From NCBI GenBank assembly GCA_028097645.1, contig JAOHEU010000007.1, positions 1 through 34,095 of the forward strand: a stretch of DNA of 34,095 nt. The letters are read 5' to 3'. Below are positions 9,279 to 17,522 of the stretch, in pieces (the first letter of the stretch is position 1; each line of letters begins with the position of its first letter). The DNA is from Candidatus Pelagibacter sp. (lineage in GTDB: Bacteria > Pseudomonadota > Alphaproteobacteria > Pelagibacterales > Pelagibacteraceae). A program made the translations under genes and the position numbers. The notes beneath the pieces are model-generated. The model was not told where the DNA came from and did not search any database. It saw only the letters and a list, made by a program, of their open reading frames with translations.

Positions 9279-9692
9279 TTAAATTTTACTCATCTTATTT
9301 AATATTTTCCAGCTTTTAGAGTCTACAGGCATCACAGACAGTCTACTTTGTTTAATTAGAGCTAAATGGCTTAATTCCTTTGATTTTTTGATACTTTCAA
9401 GGGTTATAGGTTTGGATAATTTTTCTACAAATTTAACTGTAACAGCTACAAACCGTCCTGATTTATCAGTTTTATCCAAGTAAGCTTCTTTGATTACTTC
9501 GACAACCCCAACAATTTCTTTACCAATATTTGAGTGATAAAAAAAACAGTAATCACCTTTCTTCATGCTTTTTAAATTTTTAGCTGCTTGATAATTTCTA
9601 ACACCATCCCAGGTTGCGCCTTTTGCACCTGCTGTTTTTTGTTGATCAATTGACCATACATCAGGTTCAGATTTTAATAACCAGTATTGCAT
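9279..9692 (-). CDS. EVE domain-containing protein
   Basis: A 137-residue protein that is one EVE domain from end to end. It opens with the family hallmark MQYWLLKSEPDVWSIDQ, then TWDGVRNYQAAKNLKSMKKGDYCFFYHSN, IVGVVEV and a C-terminal SRLSVMPVDSKSWKIL stretch. EVE domains belong to the PUA superfamily and bind modified bases in DNA or RNA; many stand-alone bacterial copies are of unknown role. It lies 15 bp upstream of acs on the same strand, so the two may share a transcript. No catalytic residues are expected. Length and motifs are typical. Confidence 0.93.
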   Translation of the reverse strand: MQYWLLKSEPDVWSIDQQKTAGAKGATWDGVRNYQAAKNLKSMKKGDYCFFYHSNIGKEIVGVVEVIKEAYLDKTDKSGRFVAVTVKFVEKLSKPITLESIKKSKELSHLALIKQSRLSVMPVDSKSWKILNKMSKI

Positions 9693-9806
9693 TTAATTGT
9701 TCATACTTATTTAAATTCTAAATAAAACGTATTTGATATTATTTAATCTATTTATTTAATTTTTAAAATTTGAACAAATAATGTGCTATACAGAACAATA
9801 ATTGAG

Positions 9807-9812
9807 TATAAT
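9807..9812 (+). promoter_or_regulatory. Putative -10 element upstream of the metallophosphoesterase gene
   Basis: A perfect TATAAT lies 31 bp before the ATG at 9844, inside the 151-bp divergent gap 9693-9843. No convincing -35 is present at 16-18 bp, and the leader lacks a Shine-Dalgarno. In such AT-rich DNA a chance hexamer is possible. I see nothing else in the gap. Confidence 0.3.
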
Positions 9813-9843
9813 TTTAATCATAGTGTAAATTAAAAAATTTCCA

Positions 9844-10869
9844 ATGCGTCTAATCTTAATTGTATTAATTTTCATAGTTTTAACAAGTTGTAAAAAAGAT
9901 ACTTCAACCAACATAAAATTTATTGCTTTTGGTGATACTCCTATGTCTAGTAAAAAAGATATGATTAATAAAAAAAATGTATATGAATTATATGAAAAAC
10001 TTATTCAAAACATCAATTTAGCCAATCCCTCACTTGTAATAAATACTGGAGACACACATAGTTTTAAAGTTTGTAGCAATGATAAAATTGATTATTTTTA
10101 CAGATCTTTTAATAATATTCAGTCACCAGTGATTTATACCCCAGGTGATAATGATTGGTTAGATTGTTTAGATGCAAAAGACGGTATTTTTGAACCCTTG
10201 GAACGATTAAATTATTTGCGTGAAACTTATTTCAATAAAAAAAAAACTTTGGGTGCATTTTCTTTACCTTTGGTAAATCAAAGTCAAGGTGGACATCCTG
10301 AAAATATTCGTTTAGTCAAAGATAATATTGGATATATTACCCTGCATGTTGTTGGGTATAAGTGGAATTTTAGTGAATTAAATCCTAGTCTTAAAAAAGA
10401 ATTTTATATTCGTAATAAGGCTAATTTGGATTGGTTAGATAAAAGTTTTAAAGCACTAGAAAAAACTGATGCAATTGTGGTGGCATTCCATGCAAGTGCA
10501 TTTGAAGGAATATTTGAGTCTCCAAGAAAAATTTACAAGAGAATAGCCGAAAATAAAAAAATATTATTCAGTTTAAACACTTACAAGAGAATAATTAGAA
10601 CAATATTTAAGCTTGTTGGAGATGCAAAATTTCCACATAATGACATTGTTAAATCACTTGCAAATCATAGTTCTGAATTTAATAAACCAGTTCTTTTATT
10701 ATACGGCGATTCTCATGATCACAAAGCATATCAACCTTTTAAAAAACTTTTTCCTAATTTATATGCTATAGAAGTTTTTGGTACACCTGATATTAAGGCA
10801 ATTGAAATCGCTATAAGGCCGAAAATGAAGAATCCATTTAAAGTCGTTCAAGTATATGATCCATATTAA
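9844..10869 (+). CDS. Metallophosphoesterase-like lipoprotein
   Basis: A 341-residue protein with a short lipoprotein signal (hydrophobic 3-13, lipobox LTSC, acylated Cys at 16), so it is probably anchored on the periplasmic side. The body shows calcineurin-like metallophosphoesterase motifs in order: FGDTP (29-33), NTGDTHS (67-73), PGDNDW (100-105), FHASAFEG (215-222) and YGDSHDH (287-293). These give the Asp, Asn and His residues that bind the two metals. The substrate is not predictable from sequence; released phosphate from an organic phosphoester is one possibility. It stands alone on the plus strand, divergent from the EVE gene and convergent with tsaD (44 bp apart). Confidence 0.85.
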   Translation: MRLILIVLIFIVLTSCKKDTSTNIKFIAFGDTPMSSKKDMINKKNVYELYEKLIQNINLANPSLVINTGDTHSFKVCSNDKIDYFYRSFNNIQSPVIYTPGDNDWLDCLDAKDGIFEPLERLNYLRETYFNKKKTLGAFSLPLVNQSQGGHPENIRLVKDNIGYITLHVVGYKWNFSELNPSLKKEFYIRNKANLDWLDKSFKALEKTDAIVVAFHASAFEGIFESPRKIYKRIAENKKILFSLNTYKRIIRTIFKLVGDAKFPHNDIVKSLANHSSEFNKPVLLLYGDSHDHKAYQPFKKLFPNLYAIEVFGTPDIKAIEIAIRPKMKNPFKVVQVYDPY

Positions 10870-10913
10870 AAAAGAAAATATCAACTAAAAATTTTTAATA
10901 AAAATTAATTATT

Positions 10914-11990
10914 TTATATTAACCTTATGCCTGCTCCTTTAAGATAAGCAGCTTGTTCATCTAATGGCCATCTCGGTTTTGCCGGATAATTTAAATTATC
11001 AAATTGATTTAATTTAAATTTTTCTAAACCAACCATTGCAATCATAGCAGCATTATCCCCACAAAATTTAATCGGTGGAAACAAGCTTTGATAATTTTCC
11101 TCATTACACAAATTTATCAACATAGATCTAATTCTTTTATTAGCTGCCACTCCGCCTGCAACTACAAATACTTTTTCTTTTAAATCATTTTGTTTTTCAA
11201 ATTCAGAAAATGCAATTTTAGTTTTTTTATATAAAATTTGTTCAACTGTTTTTTGAAAAGAAGCAGCTAGATCAAATTTTTCCTGATCAGTTTTAATATC
11301 TTTTGTTATTCTTAAAATTGCCGTTTTAAGTCCTGCGAATGATAAGTTACATCCCCCCTTATTAAAAATTGGTTTTGGTAAATTATATTTATTGGGATCA
11401 CCTTTTTCTGCTAATATTTCTATTTGAGGCCCACCAGGAAACTCTATTCCTAAAAGCTTTGCAGTCTTATCAAACGCTTCACCTAATGCATCATCAATTG
11501 TTGTTCCTAATCTTTTATATCTGCCCAAACCTTGAACATTTAAATATTGTGAATGACCACCTGAAATTAACAAAAGTAAATAAGGATAATTTAGTTTCGA
11601 ATTTATTTTTGGGCTTAAAGCATGACCTTCTAAGTGATTAACAGCAATAAATGGTTTTTCTAACGCACAAGCAAAAGCTTTTCCAAAACTTAAACCAACA
11701 GACAAACATACTATTAGACCTGGACCAGCCGTTGATGCAACTGCATCTATCTCCTCTATTTTTTTCCCACTATCATCAATTGCCTTTTGAACAATCCAAT
11801 CAATTTTTTCCATATGGGACCTAGCAGCCAATTCAGGAACAACACCCCCAAACTTCTTATGAACATCAACTTGGCTGGAAACAATATTGGATAAAACTAT
11901 TGGTATTCCTTGTTCATTTTCAGTAATTATTGAAGCTGCTGTTTCATCACAGCTAGATTCGATTCCAAGAATTAAGGGTTTTTTACTCAT
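10914..11990 (-). CDS. tsaD: tRNA N6-threonylcarbamoyltransferase TsaD
   Basis: TsaD transfers the threonylcarbamoyl group to A37 of ANN-decoding tRNAs, working with TsaB, TsaC and TsaE. The 358-residue ASKHA-fold protein opens with LGIESSCDETAAS (8-20), then PELAARSHMEKI (52-63), the metal-binding NHLEGH (118-123, with H119 and H123), LLISGGHSQYL (140-150), GEAFDK and a third metal ligand at D312 in CGDNAAMIA (310-318). Length and motifs are typical. It is divergent from hemC, with only 56 bp between start codons, so their promoters must be close or overlapping. Confidence 0.97.
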   Translation of the reverse strand: MSKKPLILGIESSCDETAASIITENEQGIPIVLSNIVSSQVDVHKKFGGVVPELAARSHMEKIDWIVQKAIDDSGKKIEEIDAVASTAGPGLIVCLSVGLSFGKAFACALEKPFIAVNHLEGHALSPKINSKLNYPYLLLLISGGHSQYLNVQGLGRYKRLGTTIDDALGEAFDKTAKLLGIEFPGGPQIEILAEKGDPNKYNLPKPIFNKGGCNLSFAGLKTAILRITKDIKTDQEKFDLAASFQKTVEQILYKKTKIAFSEFEKQNDLKEKVFVVAGGVAANKRIRSMLINLCNEENYQSLFPPIKFCGDNAAMIAMVGLEKFKLNQFDNLNYPAKPRWPLDEQAAYLKGAGIRLI

Positions 11991-12046
11991 TCAAATAGTT
12001 TTTATTAATTGTACAATCTCAATACAAGTAAGAAATATATTTATTT

Positions 12047-12964
12047 ATGAATAAGAAAATTGTCATTGGATCAAGAGGAAGCAAGTTGGCATTAATATAT
12101 GCCCAAACTGCTAAAAATAAGATTGTTCATAGTACAGATTTAAATGATGAAGACATAATAATTAAAGAAATAACAACAAAGGGAGACCAGGTTCAAGATA
12201 AAAGATTATCAGAAGTGGGTGGAAAAGGTTTGTTTTCAACCAACATAGAAAATGAACTTCAAGGTAAAAAAATTGATATAGCTGTTCATGCATTAAAAGA
12301 TATGCCAGCAAACGAAACTGATGGCTTGATAACAAATACATTTTTAGAAAGAAACGATCCAAGAGAAATATTGATAACCAAAGATAAAAAAAAACTCAAA
12401 GATTTACAAGCTGAGGCAATAATTGGCACCTCATCCTATAGAAGAGAATTTCAAATAAAAAAAATTAGATCTGATCTTAAATGTAAACTTATAAGAGGAA
12501 ATGTTGATACAAGAATTAAAAAACTCAATGATGGCTTGTATGATGCAATAATATTGTCTTATGCGGGAATTAAATTTTTATCAATAGAAGATAAAATTGC
12601 AGAAATATTTTCAACTCAGGAGATAATTCCAAGTGCAGGACAAGGAATAATTTCACTTCAATGTCGATATGATGATAAAGATATTATTTCAATTTTAGAT
12701 TCCACTAATGATCAAAAGACAAACTTAAGAGCTCAAGCTGAAAGAAATGTTCTTAAAGTTTTAGAAGGTGATTGTGAAACAGCCGTGGGAGCTCATTCAA
12801 TTATTGAAGGTGATGAAATTGTTTTAGAAGCTGAACTTTTCTCTTTAGATGGTAAACAAAGATTTTATGAAAAGAAATCTTCAAAAATTGAAAATGCTAA
12901 ATCACTCGGTAAAGAGGTTGGAAAGATATTAAAAGCTAAATCAAATAATTCTTATAAAAAATAA
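12047..12964 (+). CDS. hemC: Porphobilinogen deaminase (hydroxymethylbilane synthase)
   Basis: HemC polymerises four porphobilinogens into hydroxymethylbilane for heme. The 305-residue protein shows GSRGSKLAL (8-16), VGGKGLFSTNIE (57-68), AVHALKDMPA (79-88, with catalytic D85), GTSSYRR (127-133), RGNVDTRIKKL (150-160), IPSAGQGII (194-202) and LEGDCETAVGAHS (239-251). C243 is the attachment site of the dipyrromethane cofactor. The Cys context EGDCETAVGA differs from the more usual GGCQVPIGA but keeps the Cys and Gly. It leads an operon with hemD after a one-base gap. The downstream ccm genes at 31334 onward use the final product. Confidence 0.97.
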   Translation: MNKKIVIGSRGSKLALIYAQTAKNKIVHSTDLNDEDIIIKEITTKGDQVQDKRLSEVGGKGLFSTNIENELQGKKIDIAVHALKDMPANETDGLITNTFLERNDPREILITKDKKKLKDLQAEAIIGTSSYRREFQIKKIRSDLKCKLIRGNVDTRIKKLNDGLYDAIILSYAGIKFLSIEDKIAEIFSTQEIIPSAGQGIISLQCRYDDKDIISILDSTNDQKTNLRAQAERNVLKVLEGDCETAVGAHSIIEGDEIVLEAELFSLDGKQRFYEKKSSKIENAKSLGKEVGKILKAKSNNSYKK

Positions 12965-12965
12965 T

Positions 12966-13664
12966 ATGCATATTTTATTAACTAGACCTTTAGAAGATTG
13001 TTCTGAAATGATTATAAGATTTAAGTCCCTAGGACATCAGGTATCTCATCTTCCACTTTTAAGGATAGATACATTAGATCACGAAAAGATAAATTTTTCA
13101 GATTTTAAAGGAATTATTTTTACAAGTGCAAATGCGGTAAAATTTTTAGATCTTAAAAATATCGATAAAAATCTTTTATGTTTTTGTGTTGGAAGTGCCA
13201 GTGAAAAAAAGGCTAGAAGTGCCGGTTTTCAAAATGTAATTACTGCTGAAGGCAATGTTGGAAATTTAAAAGAGCTAATTTTACAAAATTTCAATCAAAA
13301 AGATGGAGCTTTAATCTATATAAGTGGAGAAACAGTTTCCGTTGATCTTGATCAACTATTATTGAAAGAAGGATATAATATTAAAAGAGTTATTAATTAT
13401 CGTACTATTCATAATCAAAATTTTGATGACCAATTTGTAAATCAATTAAAGCTTAAAATGCCTGATATGGTTTATGTTTACTCGCGAAATAGTGCTTTAA
13501 GTCTGCTTAATTTTATTAAGATGCATCAATCAGAAAGTCTTTGGATGAATACAAATTTAATGTGTATTGGTGAAAAAACCTCTTCAATATTGAATGAAAT
13601 TAAGTGGAAGAAGATATTTCTTTTTAATCCTGGAGAAGAAGAGTTTTTGTTATATAAAATTTAG
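12966..13664 (+). CDS. hemD: Uroporphyrinogen-III synthase
   Basis: HemD cyclises hydroxymethylbilane with inversion of ring D. The family is very divergent, and the call rests on the N-terminal ILLTRPLEDCSEMI (3-16), GIIFTSANAVKFL (about 49-61), the FCVGSASEKKARSAGF stretch (72-87), VYVYSRNSALSLL in the second half, and LMCIGEKTSSIL. Its length (232 residues) is typical. Its position one base after hemC is the usual arrangement and strongly supports the call. It is followed by a mechanosensitive-channel gene after 2 bp. Confidence 0.92.
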   Translation: MHILLTRPLEDCSEMIIRFKSLGHQVSHLPLLRIDTLDHEKINFSDFKGIIFTSANAVKFLDLKNIDKNLLCFCVGSASEKKARSAGFQNVITAEGNVGNLKELILQNFNQKDGALIYISGETVSVDLDQLLLKEGYNIKRVINYRTIHNQNFDDQFVNQLKLKMPDMVYVYSRNSALSLLNFIKMHQSESLWMNTNLMCIGEKTSSILNEIKWKKIFLFNPGEEEFLLYKI

Positions 13665-13666
13665 CT

Positions 13667-14752
13667 ATGGAAATAATAAATAATTTTTCTGATATATTTT
13701 TATCAGTTTGGAAAAAGGGAATTTTAGGGGTAGATATTTTTCAAATATTAATTGGAATTGGGATATTTTTTATTTTCTTAATTTTTAGAGGATTGATCAG
13801 CAAGCTAATCATTAAAAAGTTAGAAATAATTTCTAAAAGAACTACCAACAAATTAGACGATACATTTGTTCATGCTTTAGAAGGTCCTGCTAGATTTCTA
13901 CCAATTGTTCTTGGTTTTTTTATTGCAAGTTACTATATGACTTTTTCAAGTGATGGTCGTGAAATTGTCGAAACTATAAATAGAACATTAATTACAATAT
14001 TAATTTTTTGGGTCATTCATCAAATCATTGAACCAATTTCTTATATCTTAAGTGGATTAGATAAACTATTAACAAGAGAGCTAATTGGATGGATCCTTAA
14101 ATCTTTAAAAATTTTAATTTTTATTTTAGGACTTGCTGCTGTTTTAGAATTGTGGGGAATAAAGATAGGACCAATTATTGCTGGGCTTGGTTTATTTGGT
14201 GTAGCAGTTGCATTAGGAGCGCAAGATTTATTCAAAAATTTAATATCAGGTATTTTAGTTTTAGTAGAAAAAAGATTTAAAATTGGTGACTGGATAGCTG
14301 TTGAAGGAATTATTGAGGGTACTGTTGAAAATATTGGTTTTAGATCAACCTCAATAAGAAAATTTGATAAGTCACTTGCCATAATCCCAAATTTTCAGTT
14401 TGCAGAAAATGCAGTGGTAAATGTAAGTGAAACTTCTAATTGGAGAATAAGATGGATAATTACTCTTCAATACGACTCAACTATAGATCAACTTAAAAAA
14501 GTAAGAGAAGAGATTGAAAATTATATCAACTCAAGTGATGATTTTAATCAATCAGCAGGTGTTGCGGTTAGAATTGAAAAATTTTCAGACAGTTCAATAG
14601 ATATATTGGTGAGGTGCTTTACCAATTCTAACAGCTGGAGTAACTCACTAGAGGTTAAAGAGAGACTGGCAATTGAAATTAAGCAGATTGTAGAAAAAAA
14701 TGGAGCCTCTTTTGCTTTTCCAAGTCAGTCGATTTATATCGAGAAAAAATGA
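13667..14752 (+). CDS. MscS family mechanosensitive ion channel
   Basis: A 361-residue inner-membrane channel with four or five hydrophobic segments before the pore (about 22-42, 74-92, 104-130 and 142-165). The pore helix and beta domain carry the MscS signature: GPIIAGLGLFGVAVALGAQDLFKNLISG (about 167-194), followed by LVLVEKRFKIGDWI and EGTVENIGFRSTSIR. The C-terminal domain has the expected alpha/beta pattern and ends in FPSQSIYIEKK. MscS channels open on membrane stretch to release osmolytes. It lies 2 bp after hemD and overlaps the next gene by 4 bp (ATGA), so it is translated with that YggT protein, another protein linked to osmotic or envelope roles. Confidence 0.94.
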   Translation: MEIINNFSDIFLSVWKKGILGVDIFQILIGIGIFFIFLIFRGLISKLIIKKLEIISKRTTNKLDDTFVHALEGPARFLPIVLGFFIASYYMTFSSDGREIVETINRTLITILIFWVIHQIIEPISYILSGLDKLLTRELIGWILKSLKILIFILGLAAVLELWGIKIGPIIAGLGLFGVAVALGAQDLFKNLISGILVLVEKRFKIGDWIAVEGIIEGTVENIGFRSTSIRKFDKSLAIIPNFQFAENAVVNVSETSNWRIRWIITLQYDSTIDQLKKVREEIENYINSSDDFNQSAGVAVRIEKFSDSSIDILVRCFTNSNSWSNSLEVKERLAIEIKQIVEKNGASFAFPSQSIYIEKK

Positions 14753-15039
14753 TAGCTATTTTCTATTTAGTTTTACAAATTTTAAAACTTTATTCTTACG
14801 TCGTTATAGCAAATGTATTGATAAGCTGGTTGATTGCTTTTAATGTTTTAAATACTCAAAATAGATTTGTTTATTCCATTCTAGAGTTAACCTACCGTTT
14901 AACAGATCCAATTTTATATAGAATTAGACGATTTTTGCCAAACTTGGGCTCTTTAGATATTTCACCAATTATTCTTCTACTATTGATTTGGTTTATTGAA
15001 ATGTGTATGAAGCTCTACATTGCACCAATGATTTTTTAA
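14749..15039 (+). CDS. YggT family membrane protein
   Basis: A 96-residue protein with two hydrophobic blocks (about 4-32 and 68-93) around the YggT core LTYRLTDPILYRIRRFLPNLGSLDISPII (about 48-76), including the conserved T-D-P-ϕ-L-x-x-x-R-R-x-x-P pattern. The family is found near cell-division and envelope genes and has no proven biochemical function. The start overlaps the MscS gene by 4 bp (ATGA), so translation is coupled. A more divergent relative is encoded at 3959-4315. Confidence 0.92.
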   Translation: MIAIFYLVLQILKLYSYVVIANVLISWLIAFNVLNTQNRFVYSILELTYRLTDPILYRIRRFLPNLGSLDISPIILLLLIWFIEMCMKLYIAPMIF

Positions 15040-15048
15040 GGAAGTAAA

Positions 15049-15894
15049 ATGATATTAATAGATGGAAAAAAAGCAGCAGCTGAACTCAGAGAAGAACTTA
15101 AACAAGAAGTAGCGGAATTAAAGACAAAATATAATAAGGCTCCAGGTTTAACAGTAATTCTAATTGGAGATATGGCTCCAAGCCAAATTTATGTTCGTAA
15201 TAAAGAAAAATCAGCAAATGAAGTAGGTTTAAAATCTGAAGTCATTAAATACCCGGATACAGTTGAAGAGAAAACTGTTCTAGAAAAAATTAAAGAATTG
15301 AATAATGATGAAAGTGTATCAGGAATTTTGGTTCAACTTCCACTTCCAAAACACATTGATAAACAAAAAGTAATTGAAACAATTACTCCTTCAAAAGATG
15401 TAGATGGTTTTCATCCAATGAATGTAGGAAATTTATCTTCAGGTTATGAAAGTTCAGTGCCTTGCACCCCACTTGGATGCTATTTAATGATTAAAAAAAT
15501 TGAACCAAACTTAAGTGGTAAAAAAGCTGTTGTAGTTGGAAGATCAAATCTTAACGGTAAACCTATGACACAACTTCTTCTTAAAGAAAACTGCACAGTG
15601 ACAATCACTCACTCAAGAACAAAAGATTTAAAATCAGAATGTTTGGAAGCAGATATTATTGTTGCAGCTGTGGGTATCCCAGAACTTGTAAGAGGCGATT
15701 GGGTTAAAAAAGATGCAATCGTAATTGATGTTGGAATTAATAAAACAGAAAATGGTTTGGTTGGAGACGTTGCATTCGATGAGGTTTCAAAAGTAGCTAA
15801 AGCATTAACCCCTGTTCCAGGTGGAGTAGGGCCTATGACTATTGCTTGTTTACTAAAAAATACTGTTGAGTGTTTTAAAAGATCACAAAAATAA
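15049..15894 (+). CDS. folD: Methylene-THF dehydrogenase / methenyl-THF cyclohydrolase
   Basis: FolD interconverts 5,10-methylene-THF and 10-formyl-THF, giving the one-carbon donor for PurH. The 281-residue protein has IYVRNKEKSANEVG (47-60, with catalytic K54), SGILVQLPLPKHI (91-103), PSKDVDGFHPMN (114-125), VVGRSNLNGKPM (162-173, NADP site) and LTPVPGGVGPMTIA (253-266). All signature residues are present. A strong Shine-Dalgarno, AAGGAAG (15038-15044), overlaps the stop of the YggT gene and fixes the ATG at 15049. It is the last gene of the operon, ended by the hairpin at 15905-15947. Confidence 0.97.
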   Translation: MILIDGKKAAAELREELKQEVAELKTKYNKAPGLTVILIGDMAPSQIYVRNKEKSANEVGLKSEVIKYPDTVEEKTVLEKIKELNNDESVSGILVQLPLPKHIDKQKVIETITPSKDVDGFHPMNVGNLSSGYESSVPCTPLGCYLMIKKIEPNLSGKKAVVVGRSNLNGKPMTQLLLKENCTVTITHSRTKDLKSECLEADIIVAAVGIPELVRGDWVKKDAIVIDVGINKTENGLVGDVAFDEVSKVAKALTPVPGGVGPMTIACLLKNTVECFKRSQK

Positions 15895-15904
15895 ACACTT
15901 TTTC

Positions 15905-15957
15905 ATTAATAAGTTTTATTGTCTCAAATTGATAAAACTTCATTAATTTCTTTTTTT
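15905..15957 (+). terminator. Rho-independent terminator after folD
   Basis: A long AT-rich hairpin: ATTAAT plus AAGTTTTAT (15905-15919) pairs with ATAAAACTT plus ATTAAT (15932-15947), 15 bp broken only by a one-base bulge (C at 15941), with a 12-nt loop. It is followed by TTCTTTTTTTATTT. Its place 11 bp past the folD stop makes it the operon's end. The stem has little GC, unlike the symporter terminator. Confidence 0.75.
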
Positions 15958-15975
15958 ATTTGATAAAGTTTTCAA

Positions 15976-16179
15976 ATGAAAAAACCTCCATATGAATATC
16001 GAATTGGAATAATAATGATACTACTCACTGCAGTTCCAATTGGAGCAACCCAGTTAGGTTGGTATTTCTATGGTAAACAAGTTGGTTTTGACTTTGGTAT
16101 GATAGCTGGAACTTTTTCTGTAATTTTAGCAGGTTATTTAATGTACCAAAAAGGCTGGCGTGATGAGGATGAAGATTAA
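15976..16179 (+). CDS. Small two-TM membrane protein, unknown
   Basis: A 67-residue protein with two hydrophobic segments (about 10-31 and 40-58), a basic N terminus (MKKPPYEYR) and an acidic tail (GWRDEDED), which suggests both ends face the cytoplasm. I do not recognise a family. Coding is supported by the clean hydrophobic pattern and by the 3-bp gap to the next membrane gene, with which it is probably cotranscribed. Confidence 0.65.
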   Translation: MKKPPYEYRIGIIMILLTAVPIGATQLGWYFYGKQVGFDFGMIAGTFSVILAGYLMYQKGWRDEDED

Positions 16180-16182
16180 CTT

Positions 16183-16443
16183 ATGGAAAAATTAATTTTT
16201 TTTGGTTTAGCTATTCCAATTCTTGGTTTCGTTTTTTATTTAGGTGGAACAGCTATTATGAAAGGTTTTAAAGCTAAAGTTGAGAATAGACCTGAAAAAC
16301 TCGAAGAAGAGCAAGAAATAAATCAACAACCAAATGGGGATAATCTCAGTAATGAAATCACAAAGTTAAATGAATTACTTCAAAGTGGTGTGCTAACCCA
16401 AGAAGAATTTGAAAAGGCAAAAAAAAAATTATTAGATAATTAA
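16183..16443 (+). CDS. Single-TM protein with SHOCT tail
   Basis: An 86-residue protein with one N-terminal membrane segment (about 3-24), a charged, Gln/Asn-rich linker and a C-terminal SHOCT motif, LNELLQSGVLTQEEFEKAKKKLL (62-84). SHOCT domains are short helical tails found at the ends of many membrane or oligomeric proteins, and their role is unclear. It lies 3 bp after the 67-residue membrane gene and ends 2 bp from the convergent metallo-hydrolase gene. No function can be assigned. Confidence 0.75.
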   Translation: MEKLIFFGLAIPILGFVFYLGGTAIMKGFKAKVENRPEKLEEEQEINQQPNGDNLSNEITKLNELLQSGVLTQEEFEKAKKKLLDN

Positions 16444-16445
16444 TT

Positions 16446-17489
16446 TTAATCTAATATTTTTTCTATAGAGTTTATTTCTCCAATTTTAAAAATAATAGCA
16501 TCTTCTTTATTAAAACCATATTTTTCAGCACTTTTTTTAAATCTCTCTGGTGGTTCCATAATTGGCTCTAATGATAATACAAAAGTACCCCAATGAGTTC
16601 CCAAAACTTTTTTACTTTTTAAATCTTGTGCAATGCTAAGAGCTTCTTCAGGAGTAGTGTGATAAGTCGATTTTTCAAACATTGGTCTAAAATCATATGC
16701 TCCAATGTTAATCATTGATAAATCAATAGGACCATATTTTTTTCCAAGGTCTTTATAAATATTTCCGTATCCAGTATCACATGCAAAAAATATCTTTTTA
16801 TTTTTATACTCAATCAAAAAATTACCCCATAGTGTTTTGTTAGTATCAGTTAAACTTCTTTTTGACCAATGGACTGCAGGTAATAATGTAATCTTTAAAT
16901 CATTATTAATTTGTATTTCATCATACCAGTCCATTTCGTTAACATCTTTGTATTTTTTGAAATATTTACCAAGTTTAAGAGGAAGCAAAACTTTTGCATC
17001 TTTATAAGGAAATCTTCTAATAGTTGACATATCCTGGTGGTCATAATGATTGTGAGTTAGCAGCAATACATCTGTTTTTGGAATTTCTTTTAATTGAATA
17101 GCAGGCTCAACATATCTTTTTGGACCAAATATCAAAGGACCTGCATTTTTTGAAAAAACTGGATCTGTAATAATTGTTGTTTCACCTAATTTAATTAAGA
17201 ATGTAGCATGCCCTATCCAAGCAATATAATCATCATCTTTAAATTTCTCTAAATTTTCTTTAACAATTTTTTTATCGATAACATGATCTTTTGGAACAGT
17301 AATATCAATTTTCTTTTTTTCTTTAATAAATGTTCTATAGGAAAATTTTACATCATTTGATCGAACTGGAGATCCCTCAGGATTCCTAAAAGTTCCATCT
17401 GGTAAATGATGATAAGGTCGTTTTTCCATTGCAATCAACTTAATATTAAAAAAAGGAATAATTAATATAAAAAATATTAATTTTTTCAT
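16446..17489 (-). CDS. Exported NAPE-PLD-like metallo-beta-lactamase-fold hydrolase
   Basis: A 347-residue protein with an N-terminal signal-like segment (MKKLIFFILIIPFFNIKLIA). The metallo-beta-lactamase core has GHATFLIKLGETTIITDPVFS (93-113), LLLTHNHYDHQDM (142-154) and further metal ligands at H207, D238 (FACDTGYG) and H299 (GTHWGTF). The order and spacing of these ligands parallel those of N-acyl-phosphatidylethanolamine phospholipase D (from the D to the neighbouring His residues 31 and about 60 residues), and the family's GPKRYVEPA stretch is also present. The likely reaction is phosphodiester cleavage of a lipid or related substrate, probably in the periplasm; the substrate itself is inference. 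Confidence 0.85.
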   Translation of the reverse strand: MKKLIFFILIIPFFNIKLIAMEKRPYHHLPDGTFRNPEGSPVRSNDVKFSYRTFIKEKKKIDITVPKDHVIDKKIVKENLEKFKDDDYIAWIGHATFLIKLGETTIITDPVFSKNAGPLIFGPKRYVEPAIQLKEIPKTDVLLLTHNHYDHQDMSTIRRFPYKDAKVLLPLKLGKYFKKYKDVNEMDWYDEIQINNDLKITLLPAVHWSKRSLTDTNKTLWGNFLIEYKNKKIFFACDTGYGNIYKDLGKKYGPIDLSMINIGAYDFRPMFEKSTYHTTPEEALSIAQDLKSKKVLGTHWGTFVLSLEPIMEPPERFKKSAEKYGFNKEDAIIFKIGEINSIEKILD

Positions 17490-17522
17490 TATTTCTGCTT
17501 AAATCTTTCTTTAGCTTAGTTC

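Noticed and set aside
10870..10913. AT-rich stretch with AAAAATTTTT between the convergent metallophosphoesterase and tsaD
   Set aside because: A short AT palindrome with a weak stem; such runs are common in this DNA, so I did not call a terminator.
12162..12362. Minus-strand open frame antisense to hemC
   Set aside because: It is a shadow of hemC with no motif, no ribosome site and no neighbouring context.
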